From NCBI GenBank assembly GCA_041392785.1, contig JAWKLK010000001.1:310001-374000 (forward strand): a stretch of 64,000 nucleotides of DNA, given 5' to 3'. Shown here piece after piece: positions 52,463-61,692 of the stretch. The position numbers and the translations under genes were made by a program. Source of the DNA: OLB9 sp041392785. GTDB lineage: Bacteria > Bacteroidota > Bacteroidia > Chitinophagales > Saprospiraceae. How positions within the stretch are numbered: position 1 is the stretch's first letter; every line of letters starts with the position of its first letter. The notes below the pieces were generated by a model. The model worked only from the letters and a program-made list of their open reading frames with translations, searched no databases and was not told where the DNA came from.

Positions 52463-52932
52463 AAAAAAACACTAAACATTACTGTATTCTATATGAAAAA
52501 TCATCCCATTGTTGAACAAAAAACCATTATGAATTTTATAAAATAACTGAAAGACTATGAATGCATCATAGTTTACACTTCCAGTTGTCATGAGCATAAA
52601 CAAATTGCTAGTATTTGTCTACACAATTTGATGCCTAAATTCTATCTTCTTGATAATCTGTCATATACATAAAACAAGTTATAAACATATTTCCATTTTA
52701 TGGAATTTGTTTTATAATTGGAATGTTAACGATACTCTTAGACTGAACTTTTACTCCAAAGTAACATCGAAACAAACAGTTATTCCAAAATAATGCACAG
52801 AAATGATAGGTGATTTGTAGGTAAGTAACATTAGTCTTACCTTACGGCTGAAAAAATTTGATAAAACAGATTGATCTTTTATGTCAATTCTTTTAAAGAC
52901 ATATCAAATCTACAATGCCAAATCTTCATAAT
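52463..52932. promoter_or_regulatory. 470-bp spacer with a 17-bp palindrome, site 4
   Basis: TTTCCATTTTATGGAAT lies at 52690-52706, with another GGAAT half-site 18 bp further on (52720-52724). It is upstream of the glycosyltransferase and downstream of the TonB receptor. No gene is seen. Confidence 0.45.
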
Positions 52933-55578
52933 TTATCTAATCGTAAGAAGCAAACTCGCATTCCATGTTCTATTCAACTGTGCAATATCTGTACCCAAGA
53001 TGGCACTCATGGAAGGTGCGTTGGGCAGATCTATTTCATGTACAAATTGCTTGTACTTTACATTGATATGATCAGTCACATTAAAAACTGAAACACCTGC
53101 CTTTGCTGATTGTCGGAAAAGACTAAAATTATAAAATGCAGATAAATCTAGTCTTTGATATGATGGCAAGTGTTTTGTATAATCTCCCAGATCAATCTCT
53201 GATCTGTCTCGAGGCAATCTAAAATTGCTAAAATCCAAGTATGGTCTACCACTTGCACTTATGTACGTGATTGAAAAATCCATGGCCCCAAATGTTAGTG
53301 TATTGGCCCACTTTACTTGATGTCTTGCATCTTCTGCCGCTGGGAAATATTGGTTTTTGAACAGTTTTTCAAACCTATTTTCTGATGAACTCAATGTATA
53401 TGATAGCAATGTGAATATACGTTTTGTTTCGTAAGCCATCGTAATGTCAATACCAATTGTTTTTTGTTCTCCTTGAAAAATTTGAAATTGATTTTTACTG
53501 TTAGGACTACCAGGTTTACGCAACTCTGGTTTCTGCGAAGCATGTAGGATTGCACCTTCAAGAAACTTATAGTATCCTTCCACATCCAAAGTAAAATCTC
53601 CAAATGACATCCAAGCGCCAAGCATCGTATTGTAGCCCAAGCCAATAGGGATATTAATATCATTGCTCAATGCAAAATATGATTGGGTTGTGCCTAACAC
53701 ACTTTCATGGTCTATACCACGAATTACTTGCATCTGCCTACCAAAACTCGATTTTAAGAATAGATTGTCGCCAAAATGTCTCTTCCATTGGAGTTGTGGA
53801 AGGATTGCAAATTTGTTGATAGATGGTACAGCTGTCATTCGTAATCCTGGAGAAAATTCACCGACTACGGTTGATCCTAGTTTAGTTTTAGCGAAAAGAG
53901 AAATCTCACTCCCTGTGCGTTGAGTATTCAGAATAGCACTTCCTGAATCATCAGTAAGCTTAAGAGCATTTTCGTGCCGAATGGACTCAAATCCCAATGT
54001 CAGTGGAACATTGCCATGCATCTCCAGAGTCGCTCTCAGCCCAAAATCATTAATAGAATTATTAGAATTGATGTTCAAACTATCTTTAAAGCTTTTGTTT
54101 TCAAACATTCGCAATAAGGTACCTGCGGTTATGCTATTGTTTTTATATTCGGAATGGAAAATGGTCGTATTAAAATCAAACTTGGGGTTTTTATAGCCAT
54201 AATTTATTGATTGAGTTATATTGGACCAATTTTGAGCTTGCTCAAAAGCATCATTTACTTGTACTTCTCCATTACTATTACTAAAAGTATTTGTATAGGT
54301 ATTTTTCAGATCATCCTGACTATTAAATACATTGATAGACAATGTATGGTTGTCTTTTTCAAAGCTGTACTTTGCATGATAATCATAAAAATCAAATTTC
54401 GGTCTAGAAGTGACCGTATTTCCTCCAGCCAACAAATCATTTAGTGTAGAATTCTCTTGGTTTACCGCATCAAAGTAGTTACTTTTGGCGAGGTCAAAAT
54501 ATGACTTTCTTCCTGCAAAGGTAAAGCTATGATGTGAATGAAATGGAAGTCTCAATAATCCACCCAGTTGCAACAGTTGTATGTCGACTTGCAATTCTGT
54601 AGAATCCGGTTTATTATGACTCGACATATGAAGGAGTCCACTTGTCCTACCTCCATAAGTGACAGGAATATTGTTTTTGTATAATTCCATTTTGTTGATA
54701 TACAAGCCATTGATAGCACTAAAAATTCCATAAAAATGATCTGCCTTGTAGATAGGCATTTCATCTAGAATCATCAAGGTTGCCTCTTCATTTGAACCTC
54801 GTATTCTTAGTCCTGATTTTGTATCATTGATTGCACTTACACCTGGTAGAAGCTGCATCAGCCTTACTACATCCCTGTGGAATATGCCAGATTCTCCAAG
54901 TCGATCCAAACCTTGTCCTTGAACAACAATTGCATCATTTTTTGAAGCAAAAGATAAACTCCTTTTGAGATTTTGAATAGTTATTGGGGTGGCCATAATA
55001 GGATCATAAATTAGTTTCACTTCGTTATAGCCTGTATCGGTTTTTTGTATTACTTCATCTTTATGTCCCAATGCATGGGTAAATAAAGTATTCACTTTGG
55101 CATTTTTGGGGATTTTTATAAAACAATCGCCTGATTCATCTGTGATGCCATAGTACTTTTTACTTTCATCATAGACTATAGCATAGGGTATTGGACTACC
55201 GTCTTCACTATTTTTAATGTTAACATGGTGGAGAATATGAGTTGCATTATCAATATCCTTTGGTTGCGATCTCACTAAAAAACTATGCTTTCCATCTGCA
55301 ATGGAGTACTCAAGTTGCATGACTTGACAAAGTTTTACAAACAAGCTGTCTACGGAATATGATTCAATGGTTCTAGAATCAGTCAATGCATGTGTCAACT
55401 GTGGATTATAAGCAACCAAAACACCATATTGTTTTTTAAATTGCTCTATTACTGTATTACAAGGACTATTTTTTTCAATACTAAACTCTTTGAATGCTAC
55501 GTTTTGAGCACACAAGTGTAGTTGAATCGTCATAATGACAATGATCCAAATAAACCGCAAAATTTGCTCCTTTTTCAA
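52933..55578 (-). CDS. TonB-dependent outer-membrane receptor with N-terminal signalling (STN) domain
   Basis: The 881-residue protein has a signal peptide, an STN domain (FKEFSIEKNSPCNTVIEQFK, about 30-115), a CarboxypepD_reg-like domain (SPIPYAIVYDESKKYYGITD), a plug (ESGIFHRDVVRLMQLLPGVS; GLRIRGSNEEATLMILDEMP) and a 22-strand barrel. The STN domain signals to the FecR protein encoded just upstream when substrate is bound. It lacks a SusD partner, which suggests a siderophore, metal complex or peptide as ligand rather than a glycan. Confidence 0.92.
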   Translation of the reverse strand: MKKEQILRFIWIIVIMTIQLHLCAQNVAFKEFSIEKNSPCNTVIEQFKKQYGVLVAYNPQLTHALTDSRTIESYSVDSLFVKLCQVMQLEYSIADGKHSFLVRSQPKDIDNATHILHHVNIKNSEDGSPIPYAIVYDESKKYYGITDESGDCFIKIPKNAKVNTLFTHALGHKDEVIQKTDTGYNEVKLIYDPIMATPITIQNLKRSLSFASKNDAIVVQGQGLDRLGESGIFHRDVVRLMQLLPGVSAINDTKSGLRIRGSNEEATLMILDEMPIYKADHFYGIFSAINGLYINKMELYKNNIPVTYGGRTSGLLHMSSHNKPDSTELQVDIQLLQLGGLLRLPFHSHHSFTFAGRKSYFDLAKSNYFDAVNQENSTLNDLLAGGNTVTSRPKFDFYDYHAKYSFEKDNHTLSINVFNSQDDLKNTYTNTFSNSNGEVQVNDAFEQAQNWSNITQSINYGYKNPKFDFNTTIFHSEYKNNSITAGTLLRMFENKSFKDSLNINSNNSINDFGLRATLEMHGNVPLTLGFESIRHENALKLTDDSGSAILNTQRTGSEISLFAKTKLGSTVVGEFSPGLRMTAVPSINKFAILPQLQWKRHFGDNLFLKSSFGRQMQVIRGIDHESVLGTTQSYFALSNDINIPIGLGYNTMLGAWMSFGDFTLDVEGYYKFLEGAILHASQKPELRKPGSPNSKNQFQIFQGEQKTIGIDITMAYETKRIFTLLSYTLSSSENRFEKLFKNQYFPAAEDARHQVKWANTLTFGAMDFSITYISASGRPYLDFSNFRLPRDRSEIDLGDYTKHLPSYQRLDLSAFYNFSLFRQSAKAGVSVFNVTDHINVKYKQFVHEIDLPNAPSMSAILGTDIAQLNRTWNASLLLTIR

Positions 55579-55614
55579 ATATAATTTCTAAAACTGCAAA
55601 GGTAAAGAAAATGA

Positions 55615-56598
55615 CTATTTATAAATAGTAACAATCTTGCCCTGAATGGAATATTGTAAACCAAGTGGCCAAGTAACAGATTTCAAAGCAGCATCCACAT
55701 CTTTTTTATGAAAAAACCCAGTATAATGCAAAGATTTGATGTCATCTGTTACTATAATCTCAATATCAAACTGTCTCTCTAATTCATCAAATACCAAAGA
55801 CAACTGTTGGTTAGAAAATGTGTAAGTGCCTTGTATCCAAGCAGTTGAATTCAAAGTGTCCATAGGCAAAAATGTTTTTACCCCAGCTTGAAAGATGACT
55901 TTCTCATTGGGCAGTAAAATTTGGGATTCTCCAACATTTTGATTGCTTTTTACAGATACTTTTCCTGTTTTACAATATACCTCCATGCGGTCATCACGCG
56001 CATATACGCTAAAACTGGTTCCAAGGACAGTTACAATTCCTTGATTGGTGATGACTTCAAATGTTTTTCCTTTTTGTACTTCAAAATATGCAAGTCCTTT
56101 CAAATGCACTTCACGGTGCTGCTCCCATGAGCGCTTATCAAAAGAAACTTCTGATCCTGCATCCATCAAAATTTCTGAATTATCAGGCAATACAACACTT
56201 GCCTGCTCTGATGCATGTGTTGTCTGTATATACTCCGATCCTTGAAAAGTTTTCAAAAAGATAAATCCTATTGAAACGGCAGCTGCTACACCTGCCCATA
56301 AATATCGTATATTGAAGATACGCCCAGCAGGCTTCATTTTTTGCTCAATTTGGACTTCAATGGTAGATTCTTTAATGCGATCCCAAATAGCGTCCTTATC
56401 AAATTTGGCATCATTAGGTCTTACCAATCCCAAAAGTATTGATTTGGCTTCCTCTATGATTGGGTGCTGGTCTGGATTATCTCTTAAATAATTCTCCCAA
56501 ATACTACTATTAGCCGTTCCTCCTGATTTCACCCACCTTACGAATGAAGGATCCTCCAAAAACTCCAAAACATTATTGTGTAAATCCTTATCTTCCAT
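55615..56598 (-). CDS. FecR-family anti-sigma factor
   Basis: The 327-residue protein has a cytoplasmic N-terminus (about 105 residues), one membrane helix (LWAGVAAAVSIGFIFLKTF) and the periplasmic FecR domain (ASVVLPDNSEILMDAGSEVS; VHLKGLAYFEVQKGKTFEVI; GIVTVLGTSFSVYA), ending with the STN-like C-terminal domain. It lies between the FecI-type sigma factor and the receptor and relays the occupancy signal. Confidence 0.93.
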   Translation of the reverse strand: MEDKDLHNNVLEFLEDPSFVRWVKSGGTANSSIWENYLRDNPDQHPIIEEAKSILLGLVRPNDAKFDKDAIWDRIKESTIEVQIEQKMKPAGRIFNIRYLWAGVAAAVSIGFIFLKTFQGSEYIQTTHASEQASVVLPDNSEILMDAGSEVSFDKRSWEQHREVHLKGLAYFEVQKGKTFEVITNQGIVTVLGTSFSVYARDDRMEVYCKTGKVSVKSNQNVGESQILLPNEKVIFQAGVKTFLPMDTLNSTAWIQGTYTFSNQQLSLVFDELERQFDIEIIVTDDIKSLHYTGFFHKKDVDAALKSVTWPLGLQYSIQGKIVTIYK

Positions 56599-56670
56599 AC
56601 GCTGATGTTTTATAATGGTTACTTCTATAAGAAAAATTCAAGTATTTTGTACTCATTATTTATCAACAAT

Positions 56671-57294
56671 TTACAAAATATGCAATATAAGTATTAAAAT
56701 CAGAAATGAAACAAAGGATTGCCTTAATTCAATGATCGCTCGAGCAATCAAATTTCTTGCGGATTGGTAATTCAATTGCATAATATTACAAATATCTTCA
56801 TAAGACATTTCTTCGAAAAATTTTAAATAAATCGCTTCTCTTTGTCTAGCGCTAAGTTTGGCCATAGCTCGTTCAATCTTCACAGAATCAGCGTTTTGTT
56901 GCTCCGAACTTAATAATGTATCTTCAATAGACCAATCAAAATGTTCAGGTATTTCGTCGGTAGAAGGATGAATGGTAGATTGATTTTGCTTCACTTTTTT
57001 TATCAAATCCCTCCGCAGTGCAACACAAAGATAACCTATTATGGTATCCGTATCACCAAGCGTATTTCTCTTTTCCCATATATTGACAAATAAATCATGG
57101 ATTGCATCTTCAACCAATGAAGTATCATCACAAAACCTACGTCCGTACTGATATAAGCTGTACACATGTCTATCATATATCTCACGCAAAGCAGCATGCT
57201 GACCAGACTTGAATCTTGACCAAAGCAATGCGTCTGTATCTCCAGAAATCAGTGCAGACATATATGAATTGTAATTGTTCGTTTTCAAACACAA
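56671..57294 (-). CDS. FecI-family ECF sigma factor
   Basis: The 207-residue protein has region 2 (ALREIYDRHVYSLYQYGRRF; VEDAIHDLFVNIWEKR) and region 4 (LSARQREAIYLKFFEEMSYE; MQLNYQSARNLIARAIIELR). Its C-terminal 12 residues are very hydrophobic (SFLILILILHIL), unusual for a sigma factor; they may be a membrane-tethering tail. An internal start (MSALISGD) is possible. It heads the fecI-fecR-receptor operon. Confidence 0.92.
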   Translation of the reverse strand: MCLKTNNYNSYMSALISGDTDALLWSRFKSGQHAALREIYDRHVYSLYQYGRRFCDDTSLVEDAIHDLFVNIWEKRNTLGDTDTIIGYLCVALRRDLIKKVKQNQSTIHPSTDEIPEHFDWSIEDTLLSSEQQNADSVKIERAMAKLSARQREAIYLKFFEEMSYEDICNIMQLNYQSARNLIARAIIELRQSFVSFLILILILHIL

Positions 57295-57610
57295 GGCAAG
57301 GAAAAAAGTTGAAAATGTAACCTTTCTAGATCTTTTCGATACATCTGTTCATAGCTTCCGTTCTCTTGAAGAGATTTCTATATTACTAAAAATAGAAAAT
57401 AATCTATCATGTTGATTTAAAGGCAATAAATTGACTATTTGACCTTAATTTCTATTAATGTGATAGATTTTATTTTTGCTTTTTGCAAGATTCACATAAA
57501 CAGGTAGCATTTATATTTACTCTATCTAATGAAAAACACGTGATTGCAAAGAAATTAATCAAATAAACTCTTTCAGTATTTTTCCGTTAATTAGTTCTTA
57601 AATAACGTTT
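57295..57610. promoter_or_regulatory. 316-bp divergent spacer
   Basis: AT-rich region between the sigma factor (leftward) and the ABC exporter (rightward). The only structure is an imperfect inverted repeat around TCTATATTACTAAAAATAGA (57377-57396). No gene or clear promoter box is seen. Confidence 0.4.
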
Positions 57611-59398
57611 TTGAAGCATTTATTCCGACTCAATCATTATTTTATTAAGTACAAGTGGCATTTGCTACTAGGTATCTTGTTTGTTGTTGGATCCAATTAC
57701 TTCGCAATCTTAATTCCACAGCAAATCCGAGAAGCATTAGATTTGGTTCAAGGTAAAATTCAGGCTTTCAAGGATTCTGGTGGTTCTAGTGAATCTGCAG
57801 AATACAATGTTTTAAGTAGCGCATTATTGAAATTTGGCCTGATAGTGACAGGATTTGTCATTATCAAAGGTATTCTAATGTATTTTATGCGTCAGACTAT
57901 CATTGTTATGTCGAGATTGATAGAATATGACCTACGAAAATCATTATTCGAAAAACTAACACAATTGGATCAGGACTTTTATAGATCTTACATGACGGGA
58001 GATATTATGGCCCGAATTTCAGAAGATGTATCTAAAGTAAGGAATTACCTTGGGCCAGGAATATTATACGCCATCAACCTTGTTTCTTTATTTACTCTTA
58101 CTATCTATGCCATGTTTAAAGTGGATGTGACATTGTCCATTTTTGCTTTATTACCATTACCTATCCTTTCTATTTCCATCTACTATGTAAGTAACACAAT
58201 TAATGCCAGAAGTACTGCTATTCAGAAACAATTGTCCAAACTTACCAGTACGGCACAGGAAACTTATTCGGGCATACGCGTTATTAAAGGATACACTAGA
58301 GAGAATAATTTTATCCAACATTTCGATAATGAAAGTGAAGTTTACAAAGAATTAAATCTGCGCTTAGCCAAGGTGGAAGCATATTTTCAACCATTAATGA
58401 CATTCTTAATTGCGTTAAGTACATTATTGGTCGTGGTTGTTGGTGCTATACAAGTTTATAATGGAAAACTCACCACAGGAAATATTGCAGAATTTATACT
58501 TTATGTCAATATGCTTACGTGGCCAGTGACAGCCATTGGATGGATTGCATCAGTCGTCCAAGAAGCGGAGGCCAGCCAAAAAAGGATTAATGAAATCATG
58601 GATATCGTACCACAAATACGAAACAGCCATGATGGGCACTCCTTAATATATGGTGACATTGAGTTCAAAAATGTGACTTTTACTTATCCAAACACTGGAA
58701 TTACCGCTCTAAAAAATGTCAGTTTTAATCTTAGAAGAGGGCAAAAACTTGCTGTACTCGGCAGAACAGCATCAGGAAAGTCTACTATTGCGGAGTTATT
58801 AGCACGTATTTTTGATGTGACTTCAGGACAGATTCTGATAGATGGAGTAGATATAAGACGACATAATCTGGAAGATATAAGGAGAAATATTGCATACGTG
58901 CCACAAGATTCATTTTTGTTTTCTGATACTGTGGCCAATAATATACAGTTTGGATTAGAAGAACCTGCTGAAATACAAGAAATAGAAAAGTATGCTGGTT
59001 TTGCCTCTGTGCATGATGACATAGAGAAATTGCCACAGGATTATCAAACAATCCTTGGTGAACGAGGCGTGACATTATCAGGTGGACAAAAACAACGAGT
59101 ATCGATAGCTAGAGCTCTGATCAAAGATCCTCAAATGGTCATCATGGATGATGCTCTTTCTGCTGTAGATACCCAAACAGAACAGAAAATAATGCAATAT
59201 TTTCAAACCTACATGAAAGACAAAACTTCAGTAATCATCACACATAGAGCAAATAATTTACTAAACTATGATAAAATTATTGTTCTTGAAAATGGCGCCA
59301 TCGTAGAAGAAGGCACTCATGAATCATTGATTCAACAAGATGGCTTTTATGCCAATGTGTATTATAGACAAATGAAATCCGAAGTGGAGGAATATTAA
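57611..59398 (+). CDS. ABC exporter half-transporter (MdlA/MsbA-like)
   Basis: This 595-residue type IV exporter starts at TTG (KHLFRLNHYFIKYKWHLLLG). It has six membrane helices (1-330) and one ATPase domain with Walker A GRTASGKST, Q-loop VPQDSFLF, signature LSGGQKQRVSIARALI and Walker B MVIMDDALSAVD. The residue after the Walker B Asp is Asp instead of the catalytic Glu, as in the degenerate half of heterodimeric exporters. It probably pairs with a partner encoded elsewhere. Substrate unknown. Confidence 0.9.
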   Translation: MKHLFRLNHYFIKYKWHLLLGILFVVGSNYFAILIPQQIREALDLVQGKIQAFKDSGGSSESAEYNVLSSALLKFGLIVTGFVIIKGILMYFMRQTIIVMSRLIEYDLRKSLFEKLTQLDQDFYRSYMTGDIMARISEDVSKVRNYLGPGILYAINLVSLFTLTIYAMFKVDVTLSIFALLPLPILSISIYYVSNTINARSTAIQKQLSKLTSTAQETYSGIRVIKGYTRENNFIQHFDNESEVYKELNLRLAKVEAYFQPLMTFLIALSTLLVVVVGAIQVYNGKLTTGNIAEFILYVNMLTWPVTAIGWIASVVQEAEASQKRINEIMDIVPQIRNSHDGHSLIYGDIEFKNVTFTYPNTGITALKNVSFNLRRGQKLAVLGRTASGKSTIAELLARIFDVTSGQILIDGVDIRRHNLEDIRRNIAYVPQDSFLFSDTVANNIQFGLEEPAEIQEIEKYAGFASVHDDIEKLPQDYQTILGERGVTLSGGQKQRVSIARALIKDPQMVIMDDALSAVDTQTEQKIMQYFQTYMKDKTSVIITHRANNLLNYDKIIVLENGAIVEEGTHESLIQQDGFYANVYYRQMKSEVEEY

Positions 59399-59504
59399 CA
59401 TTAAAATGTATCGTCTCTTAGATTTGTAATGGTAATGCACACAAAAAGTTACATAAATCCTTGAAGAGCAATTTAATTTATTCACCAAATTAGAATAAAT
59501 TAAT

Positions 59505-59512
59505 TACTTTTG
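59505..59512 (+). promoter_or_regulatory. probable -7 box of the DUF3276 gene
   Basis: TACTTTTG matches TAnnTTTG, 73 bp upstream of the start codon. Confidence 0.45.
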
Positions 59513-59585
59513 TTTTGATTTCTTACCGGTGATAAGAGATTTTAGGAGTTTTTCCTAGTAATTTGACGATAAAAATGAATATAGA

Positions 59586-59972
59586 ATGAGTGATTATCCA
59601 AAAAAATTTAATAAACCAGTTTTTACTTCAAAAATTTTGGCTGGGCCAAAAAGAACCTACTTTTTTGATATTCAAAAATCAAGAAATGGCGACTTTCACT
59701 TAGTTTTATCAGAAAATTTAAAAAAATTTGATTCTGATAAATATGAAAGAAATCGTATTCATGTATATAAAGAAGACATGACAAAGTTTATACATGAAAT
59801 GGAAATTGTCTTGACACAAATGAAGGCATTATTACCAGATTTTGATTTTGAAAACTATTCGAGAGAAACAGATGAACGCTTTTCAAGAGATCGTCCAAAT
59901 AGATACGCTTCTGACGCGGAAGATCAAAAAGACACAGAAGATTCAGATGAACTTTCAGATTTGGAAATTTAA
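59586..59972 (+). CDS. DUF3276 / PUR-alpha-like nucleic-acid-binding protein
   Basis: The 128-residue protein contains a PUR repeat (KILAGPKRTYFFDIQKSRNG then DFHLVLSENLKK and RNRIHVYKEDMTKFIHEME) and a long acidic C-terminal tail (SDAEDQKDTEDSDELSDLEI). DUF3276 proteins are near-universal in Bacteroidota and bind single-stranded DNA or RNA as dimers. The acidic tail could regulate binding. Stand-alone gene. Confidence 0.88.
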   Translation: MSDYPKKFNKPVFTSKILAGPKRTYFFDIQKSRNGDFHLVLSENLKKFDSDKYERNRIHVYKEDMTKFIHEMEIVLTQMKALLPDFDFENYSRETDERFSRDRPNRYASDAEDQKDTEDSDELSDLEI

Positions 59973-60000
59973 TTGAGATATTTACATTTCAATATCATTT

Positions 60001-60681
60001 ATGCAAATATTGATATTGGCTGCTACCAATCAGGAAATTCAGCCTTTTATTGATTTTTTAGAAAAGAGTGGCAAGAAAAATAATTTTTTTTCCTATCATT
60101 TTTCCGGTCATGATTGTTTTCCAGTAGTTACTGGAGTTGGTGCTACTATGACAGCATTTGGTATTGCAAGAGTTTCTAATATTAAATCTATCCAACTAGC
60201 TATTCAGATCGGTATAGCAGGCAGCTATGATTTTGACTTGAAATTAGGCGATACTGTTCGCGTAGAAAAAGATAGATTTGCAGATCTTGCTATCGAATAT
60301 CCCGATGAAAAATTTAAGGATATCTATCAAGAAAATCTAACCGATGGAAATTATTATCCATTTCAAAACCAAGGTTGGATACATGAACATAAAACAGAGC
60401 ATATTATAACCACATTTCCTTATGTGCCGTCAATCACAGTAAATACCACTTCTGGATCAACAAAAACTATCCAACGAAACCATGTAAACTATAACCCTAC
60501 GCTAGAAACTATGGAAGGAGCCGGCTGCTTTTATGCATGTAAAATGCTAGATGTACCCGTATTGCAGCTGAGATCAATTTCGAATTATGTGATCCCTAGA
60601 GACAAAAGCACCTGGAATATACCACTCGCCTTAGGTAATTTGACTGATGCATTGGTACAAACTATACAAAATTTGGGATAA
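60001..60681 (+). CDS. mqnB: futalosine hydrolase
   Basis: MqnB hydrolyses futalosine to dehypoxanthine futalosine in the alternative menaquinone pathway. The 226-residue protein has the nucleoside phosphorylase-like fold: LAATNQEIQPF at the N-terminus, VVTGVGATMTAFGIARV, LAIQIGIAGSYD, and METMEGAG-type LETMEGAGCFYACK with the ribose-binding Glu. LRSISNYVIPRD holds the catalytic Asp. The rest of the pathway is not in the window. Confidence 0.88.
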   Translation: MQILILAATNQEIQPFIDFLEKSGKKNNFFSYHFSGHDCFPVVTGVGATMTAFGIARVSNIKSIQLAIQIGIAGSYDFDLKLGDTVRVEKDRFADLAIEYPDEKFKDIYQENLTDGNYYPFQNQGWIHEHKTEHIITTFPYVPSITVNTTSGSTKTIQRNHVNYNPTLETMEGAGCFYACKMLDVPVLQLRSISNYVIPRDKSTWNIPLALGNLTDALVQTIQNLG

Positions 60682-60849
60682 ATAAATAAGTGAAGTTGAT
60701 AGTGGTGTTCTGGCGGTTTTGTAACAAATACATAAAAATCTTCAACGAATGTTTCCTTTCTTACCAATAATCAAAGAAATTTAAGTTCTTCTTCACACAT
60801 TTATCTAATCTTTATCTAATAAATAGATGTTTTACCATCTATACATTTA

Positions 60850-61584
60850 TTGAACGTGCAGAAAGACATCATAGCCTTCATTAAGACCATTCGTTATCCA
60901 CTCATGTTGATAGGAGCTTTATGGATAATAACATTATTGGACAAAACATTTGACTTATATCTACCTGTCTTGGGTATTTATCCTAGGGAATTGTCTGGAC
61001 TTCCAGGTATTTTCTTAGCACCCTTTATACATTCCACATGGGGACATTTAGCATCCAATACATCCCCCATTTTAGTCTTGACGGTCATTATGACAATTTT
61101 CTATCCTAGAGTAGCAATGCAAGCATATCTTATGATCATGGTTGGAACAGGCGTACTGGTATGGCTTTTTGCCAGAAATTCCTATCATATTGGTGCTAGT
61201 GGGATGGTGTATGGATTGGTGTCATATGTATTCTGGACAGGCGTGTTTAGGAAGAATCCTAAATCTATAGTGCTAGGACTTATTGTCATCATTTTATATT
61301 CGGGTATGTTTGCATCCATGTTTCCAAATGTAGAAAAAAATATTTCATGGGAAAGCCACTTATTTGGTGCCATTGTAGGATTTGTCACTGCATTTATTCT
61401 CAAAAATATGATAGAGACCGATGAGATAAATGAGCATCAAGTAGAAAATAAAGCCATTGTGAGACAATTTTACTTATCAAGAGACACTTTTGAGATGACG
61501 AAAAGAGAAAGATATCTGCTCTTTTTGGAAGCTGAACGACAGAGGATGGAAGAATTGAAAAATAATTTGGAAAATGGCAATTGA
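60850..61584 (+). CDS. rhomboid-family intramembrane serine protease
   Basis: The 244-residue protein starts at TTG (NVQKDIIAFIKTIRYPLMLI). It has about six membrane helices. The first loop has HSTWGHLASNTSPILVL (the WGH-x-x-x-N equivalent), the fourth helix GASGMVYGLVSY with the catalytic Ser in GASG, and the last ESHLFGAIVGF with the catalytic His. A cytoplasmic tail of about 55 charged residues follows. Active-site residues are all present, so it is probably a functional protease. Confidence 0.88.
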   Translation: MNVQKDIIAFIKTIRYPLMLIGALWIITLLDKTFDLYLPVLGIYPRELSGLPGIFLAPFIHSTWGHLASNTSPILVLTVIMTIFYPRVAMQAYLMIMVGTGVLVWLFARNSYHIGASGMVYGLVSYVFWTGVFRKNPKSIVLGLIVIILYSGMFASMFPNVEKNISWESHLFGAIVGFVTAFILKNMIETDEINEHQVENKAIVRQFYLSRDTFEMTKRERYLLFLEAERQRMEELKNNLENGN

Positions 61585-61664
61585 CATTCAAAAGATTATA
61601 AATTAAACCATGGTTTTATTAAAATTTGAAGGTTGATTTCGAATAAGAAATAGTTTTTTTCTCC

Positions 61665-61672
61665 TATCTTTG
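61665..61672 (+). promoter_or_regulatory. probable -7 box of the phosphohexomutase gene
   Basis: TATCTTTG is an exact TAnnTTTG match 20 bp upstream of the start codon. Confidence 0.5.
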
Positions 61673-61692
61673 ATGAATAAACCAAAGTAGGA

